Made by a program: the position numbers and the translations under genes
From: CBDHEY01 sp965262305
GTDB taxonomy: Bacteria; Pseudomonadota; Gammaproteobacteria; Pseudomonadales; Cellvibrionaceae
DNA: 64,000 nucleotides
Direction of reading: 5' to 3'
NCBI GenBank assembly: GCA_965262305.1
Contig: CBDHEY010000004.1
Span: forward strand, 1,302,001 to 1,366,000
Notes under the pieces: model-generated
Database searches by the model: none
What the model saw: the letters and a program-made list of their open reading frames with translations, nothing else
Told to the model about the DNA's origin: nothing
Part shown: positions 28,387 to 37,426 of the stretch, one piece after another
How positions within the stretch are numbered: the stretch's first letter is position 1
Layout of the letters: every line of letters begins with the position of its first letter

Positions 28387-28821
28387 ATGATAGTTTGTAA
28401 GTCTTGTGGGCAAGTTTATGATGATGGTTCAACATATTGTAATCGTTGTCACACCGATCTAGATACGAGAGCTGCTGACCAAGTCTACGACATTAAACAA
28501 TTGGCTAAGGAGAATATACAGCTCAAAAAGCAAAAAGCGGTTCTAATTAAATTTACTGTTGGTTTAATGGTTATCCTGCCTTTTTTTCTATATTGGTTTG
28601 ACGCTTTATTGTTAGAAACAAATACGGACAAGGTTATTTTCCTGTTGGTATATGAAATAGCTTCCGTTCTATCGCTGTTTATCAATAGTAAAAACCATTC
28701 TGCCTTTTTATTTGCCGTTGCTGTTTTGGCTATTTTAATTGCGATGCTATTTCCTTACGGATTGATGTTGTCAGCCGCGATGTTTTATTTGATTTTTCAA
28801 TGTTTGCGCTTAAATGAGTGA
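28387..28821 (+). CDS. Zinc-ribbon membrane protein, unknown function
   Basis: 144 residues from ATG 28387; AGGA lies 11 nt upstream. The N terminus is a zinc ribbon, CKSCGQVY...CNRCHTD, with two CxxC pairs. A charged linker rich in Lys and Gln follows (about 30-55), then three or four hydrophobic segments to the C terminus. Probably an inner-membrane protein with a cytoplasmic zinc finger. No family beyond zinc-ribbon is recognised. Confidence 0.65.
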   Translation: MIVCKSCGQVYDDGSTYCNRCHTDLDTRAADQVYDIKQLAKENIQLKKQKAVLIKFTVGLMVILPFFLYWFDALLLETNTDKVIFLLVYEIASVLSLFINSKNHSAFLFAVAVLAILIAMLFPYGLMLSAAMFYLIFQCLRLNE

Positions 28822-28888
28822 ACTTATTTGGTTCTACTTTTAGCAATATGCTTTATTTATGTGCGATATGATGGAAAGGGTTTGTTGG

Positions 28889-29254
28889 CTAAGTGCTGAC
28901 GACTTGACCTCGATAGATTTTTTTAGGCGCCTTATTTTTTTGCTTTTGAGGTTTAACCTGATCATCTTTTTGGGATGATTCGATAAGTTGGACTTGTCCT
29001 CGGTATGCTTTTAGGTAGAAACTTTGATCTTTGGCTGGCGACAATAGTTTTTCCGGCCAGGCCCCGCCAATCCTCGAAAAAAGCTCTTTTATCAAAGTCT
29101 TAGAGACGATATCTTCTGTTACTTGGTATAACTCCGATAGCAAAGTAAGTATTTGTGGGTTAGCAAGCCGAATATGTGTTTTGACTTCAGGAGCTGCTCG
29201 TCGTCGCACTTCTCGAATTAAGTCGATCATTGCGCGATCAAAATTTATTGCCAT
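28889..29254 (-). CDS. Hypothetical protein with C-terminal YRG motifs
   Basis: 121 residues from ATG 29254, supported by GGGAG about 7 nt upstream. The N-terminal 75 residues are helical and basic (FDRAMIDLIREVRRRAAPEVK). The C-terminal part contains two short similar segments, KAYRGQVQ and KIYRGQVV, separated by a Lys/Gln-rich linker. YRG followed by two residues and an aromatic is the pattern of DUF4278; here the aromatic is missing. No signal peptide or membrane segment. Convergent with the zinc-ribbon gene; function unknown. Confidence 0.65.
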   Translation of the reverse strand: MAINFDRAMIDLIREVRRRAAPEVKTHIRLANPQILTLLSELYQVTEDIVSKTLIKELFSRIGGAWPEKLLSPAKDQSFYLKAYRGQVQLIESSQKDDQVKPQKQKNKAPKKIYRGQVVST

Positions 29255-29436
29255 TAGTATTCTCCCAGACATCTAGATTAAGAATCTAAATTTATGCTTG
29301 GTAACACAGAATTTAGGGCTATTTAAAATTTGAATTAATATCAAGCAAATTAAGTACCATATACTTTTCGGCTAGTAGTGAAATTTATCAAAATCCTAAA
29401 TGATATAATTGATTGCTTGGAAAAAAGAGGTTATTT

Positions 29437-30303
29437 ATGAGAGATCAAATCCAGTTAGTCTTGTTAACATGCTTTGCCATGTTAGCGTTTGCGGCAAATT
29501 CTTTTTTCTCTCGTATTGCTTTGGTCCAAACAGATATCGATCCCACTAGCTTTACATTTGTTCGATTAGTTTCTGGGGCTATTGTGCTATGGTTTATCGT
29601 CTCACGTAAAAAGTTACGTCAGCCCCTTACGGGAAACTGGCGATCTGCTTTTGCTCTTTTTGTTTATGCGGGGGCTTTTTCTTTCGCTTACATAGAACTC
29701 GAAACAGGTTTAGGTGCGTTGGTTCTATTTGGAGTGGTCCAAATAACTATGATCAGTTTCGGACTATTCAATGGGGAAAAGATCCATCGTATCCAATGGA
29801 TTGGGTTTTTGATTGCGATTCTAGGCTTTACGGCCTTAACTCTTCCTGGAGCTTCATCTCCTCCAATATTAGAGTTTTCTCTCATGATGTTGGCGGGAAT
29901 TGCTTGGGGAGTTTACTCGATACTTGGGCGAAGTTCGAAGAACCCTCTTATTACAACTGCGGGTAATTTTATTCGATCCGTTCCTTTTGTCATTGTATTA
30001 AGCTTAATTTTCTTTAACTCACTCAATATTGATTTTGAGGGTGCTTTATATGCTTTTGTATCTGGAGCGATCGCTTCAGGTGTCGGGTATAGTGTTTGGT
30101 ATCGAGTCTTGCCTTATTTAGAATCCGTGACGGCTTCTAGCGTACAGCTTAGTGTGCCTGTTTTGGCCGCTATTTTTGGAATTTTATTTTTGGATGAAAA
30201 CATAAATTTCCGATTTATCCTGTGTGCAATTGCTATTCTTGGTGGCGTGTTCATAGTGATTGTTTCGAGCAGAAAGACTACCGAAAAACTCAATGCGGAT
30301 TAA
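29437..30303 (+). CDS. EamA / drug-metabolite transporter family permease
   Basis: 288 residues from ATG 29437, with GAGG at 29427-29430. Ten hydrophobic segments in two repeated halves of five, the layout of EamA transporters in the inner membrane. FVRLVSGAIVLW in the first half and a matching pattern in the second (YLESVTASSVQLSVPVLAAI) are typical. The substrate cannot be inferred from sequence. Monocistronic, with AT-rich upstream sequence. Confidence 0.85.
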   Translation: MRDQIQLVLLTCFAMLAFAANSFFSRIALVQTDIDPTSFTFVRLVSGAIVLWFIVSRKKLRQPLTGNWRSAFALFVYAGAFSFAYIELETGLGALVLFGVVQITMISFGLFNGEKIHRIQWIGFLIAILGFTALTLPGASSPPILEFSLMMLAGIAWGVYSILGRSSKNPLITTAGNFIRSVPFVIVLSLIFFNSLNIDFEGALYAFVSGAIASGVGYSVWYRVLPYLESVTASSVQLSVPVLAAIFGILFLDENINFRFILCAIAILGGVFIVIVSSRKTTEKLNAD

Positions 30304-30352
30304 CAAAAATCTATAGTTTTAATTGACGCTATTGTTTCTTTCTTTATTAGTG

Positions 30353-30374
30353 TGTACGAAATTTAGAGCGTACA
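30353..30374. promoter_or_regulatory. Inverted repeat TGTACG-N10-CGTACA upstream of the DUF2330 gene
   Basis: Perfect 6-bp arms (30353-30358 and 30369-30374) about 70 bp before the start of the DUF2330 gene. Size and spacing suit a dimeric regulator site. No regulator is known, and a 6-bp match can arise by chance. Confidence 0.3.
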
Positions 30375-30442
30375 AAGCTTTACAATATCGTAAAAAATTG
30401 GGGGTTATACTTTTTTCACACTAAAATAAGGAGCTACGTCAA

Positions 30443-32059
30443 ATGAAGTTACGTCAATTTAATCAATTGCTTTTCGGTTTAATCATTAGTTCATTTTTTT
30501 CTGTGCCAGCTAAGGCTTGTGGTGGATTTTTCTGTGATATCTTGCCCATAAACCAAGCTGGCGAACAAATTATTTTTCGTAAGGATGGAGATCAAATTAC
30601 CACGATGGTTCAAATACAGTATTCGGGTGCGGCCGAAGATTTTGGATGGGTGCTGCCCGTTCCCACAACACCTGAGCTTAGTATTGGAAGCAACCTTTCG
30701 ATTTCTGAATTAGAATTATTTACTCGTCCTCAGTTCTTTTTAGAGCGAACTGGCGAAGCTTGTGCGATTCCTTCACTTGATAATGATTCAGGAAGAGGAG
30801 GTAGTAATTTCGAAAACGACAATAATGACATCATTATAGAAGACGCAATATCAGTGGGGCCTTTCGATGCACAGATTATTAGTGGAGATGATCCCGCTGC
30901 CGTTGCGAATTGGCTTGCAGAAAATAATTTAGACTTGACCGAGAGAGGAGAAGAACTTCTCACTCCTTATGTCGAAGCGAATATGAAGTTTGTTGTATTA
31001 AAACTTAGAAGTACAAGTGATGTTGGTGATATTCAACCAATCATTATGAAATATGAATCAGAAGTACCAATGATTCCAATCCGACTCACAGCAATTGCGG
31101 CTCAAGAAGACATGGGAATTTTGGTTTGGTTGCTCGGTGAAAATCGTGCTGTCCCAGATAACTATCTGCATGTTACTCCAAATTATACTCGTTTGAATTG
31201 GTATGTGGGATCTCAGAATGCTTACGTCAGCTATCAAAACTTAATAACAGAAGCTATGGATGAAGCTGGGGGCCAAGGTTTTGCAACGGATTATGCTGGT
31301 CGACTTGAGACGTTGGCTACTTCACTTACAGGTTCAGAAACTTTTAATAATTTATCAGAAAGACTTGCCGTGCTTACAGATGCTGGTTTTATCAGTGAGT
31401 TTTGGAATTCGGTTTTCTCTTTGTCAAATCAATTCCCATTTGTAATTCCAGCTTTTAATCAATTGTTGCCTTTAACGAATGGACAAAACAATAATATATA
31501 TTCAGACCCTTTATCGTTGGAAGCCACGTTTACGGCACAACAATTAAGTGCTGCGAGCGCTGCTCTTTTTACCCTGTTAAATGAGTCGATTATCGAACCG
31601 TTAAATAATTCGGTCGATATTCTTGATGATGATTTATATCTAACACGACTCTATACAACGCTATCTCCTGAAGAGATGACTCTCGATCCTACTTTTGTGT
31701 TTAATCCAGATTTACCTAACCAACAGATTACAAGAAATGCCACACTTGATGCCGCTTGCACCAACGAAGGAACTCGGTGGACTTTGACATTGGGGGAAGG
31801 CACGGGAAGAGATGGTGAGCAAGTGATTGTAGGTGGTGGAGAAATACCGGTTGCTGCTCCAGATATCGATCAAGAGGCATCTTTTCAAATTGCTAAAACG
31901 TCATCCTCTGGTAGTGAAGATATAGTCGAGCAAAATGATTTTGCTCTAGCTCGTGTGAATACAAATTCTGGCGGCGGCGGTAGCTTGGGAATATTCTTTC
32001 TGATTGCGATGACTGCCTACCTTTTAACATCTATTAGAGCAGCCACTAGAAAAGGCTAG
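30443..32059 (+). CDS. DUF2330 secreted protein with GlyGly-CTERM-like tail
   Basis: 538 residues. Signal peptide (1-25, cleavage likely after PAKA), then the DUF2330 start CGGFFCD and the conserved FGWVLPVP segment. The C terminus reads SGGGGSLG, a single hydrophobic stretch of about 17 residues, and a basic end (RAATRKG). That three-part tail is the layout of the GlyGly-CTERM sorting signal, whose proteins are type II secreted and processed by the rhombosortase protease. AGGAG precedes the ATG. Function of DUF2330 is unknown. Monocistronic. Confidence 0.8.
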   Translation: MKLRQFNQLLFGLIISSFFSVPAKACGGFFCDILPINQAGEQIIFRKDGDQITTMVQIQYSGAAEDFGWVLPVPTTPELSIGSNLSISELELFTRPQFFLERTGEACAIPSLDNDSGRGGSNFENDNNDIIIEDAISVGPFDAQIISGDDPAAVANWLAENNLDLTERGEELLTPYVEANMKFVVLKLRSTSDVGDIQPIIMKYESEVPMIPIRLTAIAAQEDMGILVWLLGENRAVPDNYLHVTPNYTRLNWYVGSQNAYVSYQNLITEAMDEAGGQGFATDYAGRLETLATSLTGSETFNNLSERLAVLTDAGFISEFWNSVFSLSNQFPFVIPAFNQLLPLTNGQNNNIYSDPLSLEATFTAQQLSAASAALFTLLNESIIEPLNNSVDILDDDLYLTRLYTTLSPEEMTLDPTFVFNPDLPNQQITRNATLDAACTNEGTRWTLTLGEGTGRDGEQVIVGGGEIPVAAPDIDQEASFQIAKTSSSGSEDIVEQNDFALARVNTNSGGGGSLGIFFLIAMTAYLLTSIRAATRKG

Positions 32060-32132
32060 TTCTGGTTTGTTGGTAAGTGTCTTTCTTGGCGAAGCGATAA
32101 AACCAATAGTTGAGTCGTTTCGCACTTTTTAT

Positions 32133-32600
32133 TTAATCTGCTATTTCTAAGATAATTTCACTCTTTACTGAATTTGCAATAAAGCAGCTCGCATGTGCTT
32201 TATTGTGTAAATCTTGAATCATTTCAATGGATGGTCTCTCTGATTTAGAAAATGTCACTTTGGGCTTTAATGTAACCTGTTTCATCCAAGCTTGATCTCC
32301 ATTTTCGTGGACTAAAATGCCAACTGCATTGTCGGTGTAATTTTCAACGATTAAATTTTGTTTGGCAGCAAAGCTCAGAAAAAACAGCATGTGACAACTC
32401 GATAAGCTAGCAACAAAGGCTTCTTCGGGATCTATGGCACTTGGCGTTGAATAGGGGACTGGAACAATGTTTGGTGATGGAGATGCCACCAGGGTAATGC
32501 CCCCGTCAAAACTCCAGATATGCTTTCTGTTGTATTTATTGTCAATAAAGAGTTCAGATTCCTGTTTGTTCCAAATAATTGTTGCTTCATGAGCTGACAT
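32133..32600 (-). CDS. OsmC family peroxiredoxin-like protein
   Basis: 155 residues. OsmC/Ohr proteins reduce organic hydroperoxides using two cysteines. Both are present: one in VASLSSCHMLFFL and one in AHASCFIANS. The N terminus (ATIIWNKQES) fits the OsmC fold. GGAAAC upstream serves as ribosome site. Runs convergently to the DUF2330 gene and stands alone. Confidence 0.88.
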   Translation of the reverse strand: MSAHEATIIWNKQESELFIDNKYNRKHIWSFDGGITLVASPSPNIVPVPYSTPSAIDPEEAFVASLSSCHMLFFLSFAAKQNLIVENYTDNAVGILVHENGDQAWMKQVTLKPKVTFSKSERPSIEMIQDLHNKAHASCFIANSVKSEIILEIAD

Positions 32601-32776
32601 TTTGAAAGTTTCCTTATTGTAAGTATTGAATCGTCGAAGATTAAAAAGAGGTTTTTGGCGTCAATTTGCTTGAAAATTATTAAAAAAAGTTAAGAAAATC
32701 ATTGGCTATACTTGATCAAAGGTTCTTAAAATTTATTTCAATCTAATCACATTAGAAAAGCCATAAAACCATCTTT

Positions 32777-33436
32777 ATGACAATTTTTCGTAGCATTTTT
32801 CAAGTTTTTTTACTTTGGGGGCTGGCGAGCTCTCAATGCATTGCCGAATTAACTATTAAGATTAAGCCTAAACATAAGGGGTTGAATCAATCCGTAGTGT
32901 ATCTTACGCCAATTAATGGGAGTATTTCATTAAAGCAGCCAAATCCGAGTCAGGTGGTTCAGAAGCAGCGCCTTTTCTCTCCTTATATTCAGATTGTTAC
33001 AAAAGGTACAAGGGTTGCCTTTCCAAATGAAGACCCATTCGCGCACCACGTATATTCCTTTTCGAAATCTAAATCATTTGAACTTCCTCTTTATCGCGGT
33101 GATGAGGGAAATGCACCTGAAGTGCAATTTGATGTGCCTGGTGTTGTGGTGCTAGGTTGTAACATTCATGATTGGATGCTTTCCTACCTACTAGTATTAG
33201 ATACACCCTATTTTGCAAGGGTTGAGAGTAGTGAAGTGGTTATGGATTACGTGCCTGCTGGAAAGTACAAAATAAATGTTTGGCATCCATCTTTAAGAGA
33301 AAAGGAAATTTGGTACGACGAAATTGAAGTTGAATCTAATACTCGCCAGATAGTGATAGACATTGGAAAAAAATTTCCTGACTTAGTTCAGCCTGAACCT
33401 GATGAATCGAATGATGATTTGCTTTTTTACGATTAA
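32777..33436 (+). CDS. Periplasmic cupredoxin-like (methylamine-utilization-type) protein
   Basis: 219 residues. Signal peptide (1-23, ending SSQCIA). The middle is a plastocyanin-like domain with candidate type I copper ligands: His90 or His91 (AHHVYSF), Cys128, His131 and Met134 (GCNIHDWM). The last 60 residues form a carboxypeptidase-regulatory-like beta sandwich (YVPAGKYKINVWHP) and an acidic tail. Similar proteins are often labelled methylamine utilization protein, but nothing here links it to amines. The GGDEF-EAL gene starts 22 nt downstream. Confidence 0.82.
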   Translation: MTIFRSIFQVFLLWGLASSQCIAELTIKIKPKHKGLNQSVVYLTPINGSISLKQPNPSQVVQKQRLFSPYIQIVTKGTRVAFPNEDPFAHHVYSFSKSKSFELPLYRGDEGNAPEVQFDVPGVVVLGCNIHDWMLSYLLVLDTPYFARVESSEVVMDYVPAGKYKINVWHPSLREKEIWYDEIEVESNTRQIVIDIGKKFPDLVQPEPDESNDDLLFYD

Positions 33437-33457
33437 TTTGCTGTCTTTTTTGATTTT

Positions 33458-35818
33458 ATGCTAACAAAAATAATTAAAATAAATTTTGGAGCGAGGATAT
33501 TTATCTCATTTCTTGTTCTATTGCTTTGTCTACAATTTGTTACGGCTTGGTTAGTCTATCGCGAATCTTTTAGAGAAGTTGAAAATCAAATCGAACAACA
33601 GTTACAAGTTGCCAATCGATTATTTCAGCAAGAATTTACGAATCGACGTGCGAATTTAAATAGCATCGTTAAGGTGGTTGCTCGCGATTGGGCGTTTCGT
33701 CGAGCAATCGGCGCAGCCGATTTAATTACATTAAAAGATGTGCTTGATAGCTATTCGCGTAGGATCGGCGCCGATCTAGCAATCTATTCTGATCAAGAGG
33801 AGTCGTTATTTGCTAGTACCGTTGATATGTCTCAAGCCGATCGTATTCACATGGAAAAAATTTTAACGGATCGTATTAAACAACCCATTTTTTCTGTCGA
33901 CTCGCAACACTTTATTTTAGTTACGACCCAGGTTAGATCTCCGAATCCAAAAGGGTGGTTAGCGATGGGGTTTCGTGTAGACAATAAGCTTGCGAACTAT
34001 TTTAAAAGCATAACTCAATTGGAAACAAGTTTCGTTCAATCTCATGCTGATACGCTTTCTCTTGTGGCAACGACTCTAGAACAGGAAGACTCTTTATTAA
34101 CGTTAGAGGCATTTAAATTTACCAAACCTTCCGATAGGTTCCGACCTCATTACCTGACTGGAAATAAATATGTTATTCAATCCGGTTTGGTTTTATATCA
34201 ATCTCCTAAAGGTGAACTCATAGCGATACAGCAAGCCTCTACTAGGAGTCATCTTTCGAGACTGATGTCGTGGTGGTTTCACTTAGTGCTACTTTTTGCG
34301 CTGGCTTTATTCGCATTGGGAGGTATCGCGTTACTTATAGCAAGGTCTGTTACTCAGCCAATTAGAGCACTATTAAGTGCCGCGAAAAAAATTACCTCCG
34401 GGAATTATAGTGGTGATTTTGAGGATAAATCTATTGATCTCAATAGACATGATGAAATAGGAGAATTGAGTAGAGAGTTCCAGTCTATGCAGCGAGCTGT
34501 GGCAATGAGGGAAAAAGAAATTCGCTATAGAGCGGATTTCAGCGCACTGACAGGTTTGCCTAATCGCGATTATTTTTTAGGATGTCTCGCTAGTGATATA
34601 GATTCTAACCCTGATCTTCACATTGGTGTGTTTGTTATTAACTTAACACGATTTAAGGATGTAAATGATACTTTGGGACACCATATAGGTGATCGATTGC
34701 TGAAGCAAATTGCCGACCGTTTGCTCGCATTGCATTCTATTGAACATCTTTCTCATTTGGGTGCAGATCAATTCGCCATTATTGAGATTGATGCAAGCCT
34801 ATCACGGCTCCAAGAAAAATGTACTCGCATTCTTGCTCACATGGCAGCACCATTTGAATTAGAGAGCATCCAGTTATCAGTGACCTATGCTATGGGATTA
34901 TCTGTGTTTCCATTACATAGCAATGACGCAGGATCGCTTCTTCGCTGCGCGGAAGTGGCTATGTTTAATTGTAAAAAATCCTCCGTGGATTTTGTGATCT
35001 ATGATAGCTCTCAAGATGGTCATAGTGTGAAGCGTCTCACGCTACTTGGCGAACTCCCAAGTGCTATTGAAAATACACAACTTATTTTAAACTACCAGCC
35101 TACTTTAGAATTCATAGAGGGTGAACCCTTTGTTAGTAAGGTAGAGTGTTTGGTTCGTTGGATCCATCCAACGCTTGGGTTTATTCCCCCTGATGAATTT
35201 ATTCCTTTGGCTGAGCAGACAGGTACGATTACTAAGTTGACCCATTGGGTTTTAGAAACTGCTATAGAACAATGTTCTGGTTGGCTGGAATCAGGTAAAT
35301 TCATTTCTGTGGCCGTCAATATTTCCACAATTGACTTGTTTAAGGGAAACCTGAAAGAATTTATTCCGGCATTATTAAAAAAATATAATGTACCTGCGAG
35401 CTTATTAACGCTAGAAGTAACCGAAAGTGCAGTAGTTGAAGATATTGATCAAGCAATCAAGGTGTTAAAACAATTGAAAACGCTAGGCTTGAAACTATCA
35501 ATCGATGATTATGGAACTGGATATTCCAGCCTTGCACAATTGAAGCATCTTCCGGTTGATGAATTAAAAATCGATAAAAGTTTTGTTCTAGAATTGCCTT
35601 CAGAGCAAGATGACTGCACTATCGTAAGGTCGACAATAGAGTTGGCTCACTTAATGGGTCTAAAAGTCGTAGCCGAAGGAGTAGAAAACCAAGCTAGTTT
35701 AGATTTTCTAATGAGTCATCAGTGCGATTTTGCTCAAGGTTTTTTTATTAGTAAGCCAATAAACTCCTCTGCTTTAAATGAATGGTTTAATGAAACTAAA
35801 TTCGCAATTAGAAGTTAG
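33458..35818 (+). CDS. Membrane GGDEF-EAL protein (degenerate GGDEF, intact EAL)
   Basis: 786 residues. TM1 (about 11-33), periplasmic sensor (about 34-270), TM2 (272-295), HAMP (295-350), GGDEF-like domain (about 355-520), EAL domain (about 530-780). The GGDEF signature reads GADQF (435-439), with the catalytic Glu replaced by Gln, so cyclase activity is unlikely. The EAL signature reads ECL (563-565); the other phosphodiesterase residues are present (N621, E653, D683, D684, K704, and VAEGVE). Most likely a c-di-GMP phosphodiesterase with a regulatory GGDEF. Sits between a periplasmic cupredoxin and an outer-membrane protein, suggesting it reads a periplasmic signal. Confidence 0.92.
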   Translation: MLTKIIKINFGARIFISFLVLLLCLQFVTAWLVYRESFREVENQIEQQLQVANRLFQQEFTNRRANLNSIVKVVARDWAFRRAIGAADLITLKDVLDSYSRRIGADLAIYSDQEESLFASTVDMSQADRIHMEKILTDRIKQPIFSVDSQHFILVTTQVRSPNPKGWLAMGFRVDNKLANYFKSITQLETSFVQSHADTLSLVATTLEQEDSLLTLEAFKFTKPSDRFRPHYLTGNKYVIQSGLVLYQSPKGELIAIQQASTRSHLSRLMSWWFHLVLLFALALFALGGIALLIARSVTQPIRALLSAAKKITSGNYSGDFEDKSIDLNRHDEIGELSREFQSMQRAVAMREKEIRYRADFSALTGLPNRDYFLGCLASDIDSNPDLHIGVFVINLTRFKDVNDTLGHHIGDRLLKQIADRLLALHSIEHLSHLGADQFAIIEIDASLSRLQEKCTRILAHMAAPFELESIQLSVTYAMGLSVFPLHSNDAGSLLRCAEVAMFNCKKSSVDFVIYDSSQDGHSVKRLTLLGELPSAIENTQLILNYQPTLEFIEGEPFVSKVECLVRWIHPTLGFIPPDEFIPLAEQTGTITKLTHWVLETAIEQCSGWLESGKFISVAVNISTIDLFKGNLKEFIPALLKKYNVPASLLTLEVTESAVVEDIDQAIKVLKQLKTLGLKLSIDDYGTGYSSLAQLKHLPVDELKIDKSFVLELPSEQDDCTIVRSTIELAHLMGLKVVAEGVENQASLDFLMSHQCDFAQGFFISKPINSSALNEWFNETKFAIRS

Positions 35819-35834
35819 TTTTAATTGTGAAAAG

Positions 35835-37097
35835 ATGATTAGTTCATACAATAGAGACATAACGTCTTACTATTTCTTTATCGTTTCTTTTTTTATTTTT
35901 TTATCAAGCGACGTTTTCGCAACAAGTAGGTTAACGCTAAGAAACCAGATTGCATTTGACTCCATATATACATCTGGAGAGCAAGATACTTGGCTCACTG
36001 GCGGAAATCTTGGATTACGCCATAGTTCGGGATCTAATTTAAATTTCTCTACAATTGGTGTCGCTGCGCGATATGGTATTTCTAACAGTAATCTCTTTCA
36101 CTTAGAAGCAGTTGTTCAACAAGATCCTAAGGTGGAATTGGCGATTACGCAATCATATTTTCTTCACAGGCTTAAGAGAACAAACCGTTGGAAAAATCAG
36201 GCGAAAGTAGGGTTTTTCTATGCTCCTTGGTCGATAGAAAACACGGATCTTCTTTGGTCATCTCCGTACACAAGTAATTTTTCTACGATAAACTCTTGGT
36301 TAGCAGAAGAAGTAAGGACAGCAGGATTGGAATGGCGTTGGACTTTACCCTTTAAACGGCACACGGGTAACTGGGGTTTCAAAGGATACATCGCCATCTT
36401 TGGCTTTAATGATACTGCTGGGACCTTGCTTTCTTGGAGAGGTTGGTCGAGCCATGATAGACAGACAGGAATAGGACAATCACTCACTTTACCAAGCATT
36501 CCTGGATTCGAACCTGATGGTGCGTTTTCGGAACAGGCTGATAGAACCAAACCTTTTGTTGAAATTGATAATCGCCCGGGTGGTTATTTCGGTGGTGAAG
36601 TAAAACATCGTAAAGGGTTTAAAACAAAATATAGTTTTTACGATAATCGTGCAGACCCCAATAGAATTAAATCTGGTCTTTATGCATGGCGAACCCAATT
36701 TCATCTTTTTGCTATAGAGCATCGGATAAGTAAAAACTTCACTTTGTTGAGTCAATATCTATCAGGTGAAACCGAAATGGGTCAGCAGGGGAGTTGGGTG
36801 TTAAATACCTACGAATCTATGTATGGCATGTTGTCTATAAAACGTCGAGACAATCGACTAGCAATGCGTTTTGAACGTTTTCGAGTAAAAGATAAAGACA
36901 ATACTTTCGAAGATACGAATGATGAAGATGGCCTAGCATGGGCTTTTAGTTATGGGCGTAGACTAAACAAATCTTTAGAACTTATAGCTAATTACACACA
37001 CTGGAAGAGTGATAGACCCGGGAGGCGTTATAACCCAAATAGAAATGCTTTGCTTCGAGAGAATCAGTATTTTCTCAGAGTTAAGTTTCGAAGGTAA
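35835..37097 (+). CDS. Outer-membrane beta-barrel protein (porin-like)
   Basis: 420 residues from ATG 35835, which gives a normal signal peptide (cleavage after DVFA); the frame is open back to 35778, overlapping the preceding gene, but that start would put 19 extra residues before the signal. The mature part alternates polar and aromatic residues in short strands with YG, GY and NY turns, as in outer-membrane barrels, and ends in FLRVKFRR. Starts 16 nt after the GGDEF-EAL gene: third gene of a probable operon. No named family is recognised. Confidence 0.75.
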   Translation: MISSYNRDITSYYFFIVSFFIFLSSDVFATSRLTLRNQIAFDSIYTSGEQDTWLTGGNLGLRHSSGSNLNFSTIGVAARYGISNSNLFHLEAVVQQDPKVELAITQSYFLHRLKRTNRWKNQAKVGFFYAPWSIENTDLLWSSPYTSNFSTINSWLAEEVRTAGLEWRWTLPFKRHTGNWGFKGYIAIFGFNDTAGTLLSWRGWSSHDRQTGIGQSLTLPSIPGFEPDGAFSEQADRTKPFVEIDNRPGGYFGGEVKHRKGFKTKYSFYDNRADPNRIKSGLYAWRTQFHLFAIEHRISKNFTLLSQYLSGETEMGQQGSWVLNTYESMYGMLSIKRRDNRLAMRFERFRVKDKDNTFEDTNDEDGLAWAFSYGRRLNKSLELIANYTHWKSDRPGRRYNPNRNALLRENQYFLRVKFRR

Positions 37098-37114
37098 TTT
37101 TTTTCTAAACTTTA

Positions 37115-37426
37115 GGAGCCTCTGATTAACCTCTAATAACTTTTCGGCTTTGGCGTCATGTGTTGCTATATCTACTGTGTCCTAGAGTCGTGCGTGAGTT
37201 TAAAAAAGTTTAGGCGAGGTGTACTTTGTAGCTAATGGCTGCAGCCCTCGCTGACTGCTCCTGCGTTACCCTACTTACCTGCATCCATTCGGGCATACGA
37301 GGCTTTCAGACTACCCCAATCTCTCCATCATTTCTGTTCAGCAGATCAAGATATATCTTCAAAGAACTTTCTTGATCTTGGAATTGTATGAAAGCCAGAC
37401 GTTATCCGAGGTTAATCAGAGGTTCC
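37115..37426. mobile_element. MITE-like element with 19-26 bp terminal inverted repeats
   Basis: 312 bp with ends GGAGCCTCTGATTAACCTC (37115-37133) and the inverted copy of GGAACCTCTGATTAACCTC (37408-37426): 18 of 19 identical. Extending inward to 26 bp gives 23 of 26. No open frame inside. The interior is visibly GC-richer than its flanks and holds a secondary inverted repeat, AGATCAAG (37343-37350) / CTTGATCT (37371-37378). The flanks TTTA and TTCA are similar but not an exact target duplication. It fills most of the 570-bp gap between the barrel gene and the next gene; the remaining 240 bp (37427-37668) is AT-rich with nothing recognised. Probably a non-autonomous transposon moved by an unseen transposase. 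Confidence 0.75.

Noticed and set aside
32777..33436. Annotation as a methylamine-utilization enzyme subunit.
   Set aside because: No methylamine dehydrogenase genes are nearby; only the cupredoxin-like fold is supported.
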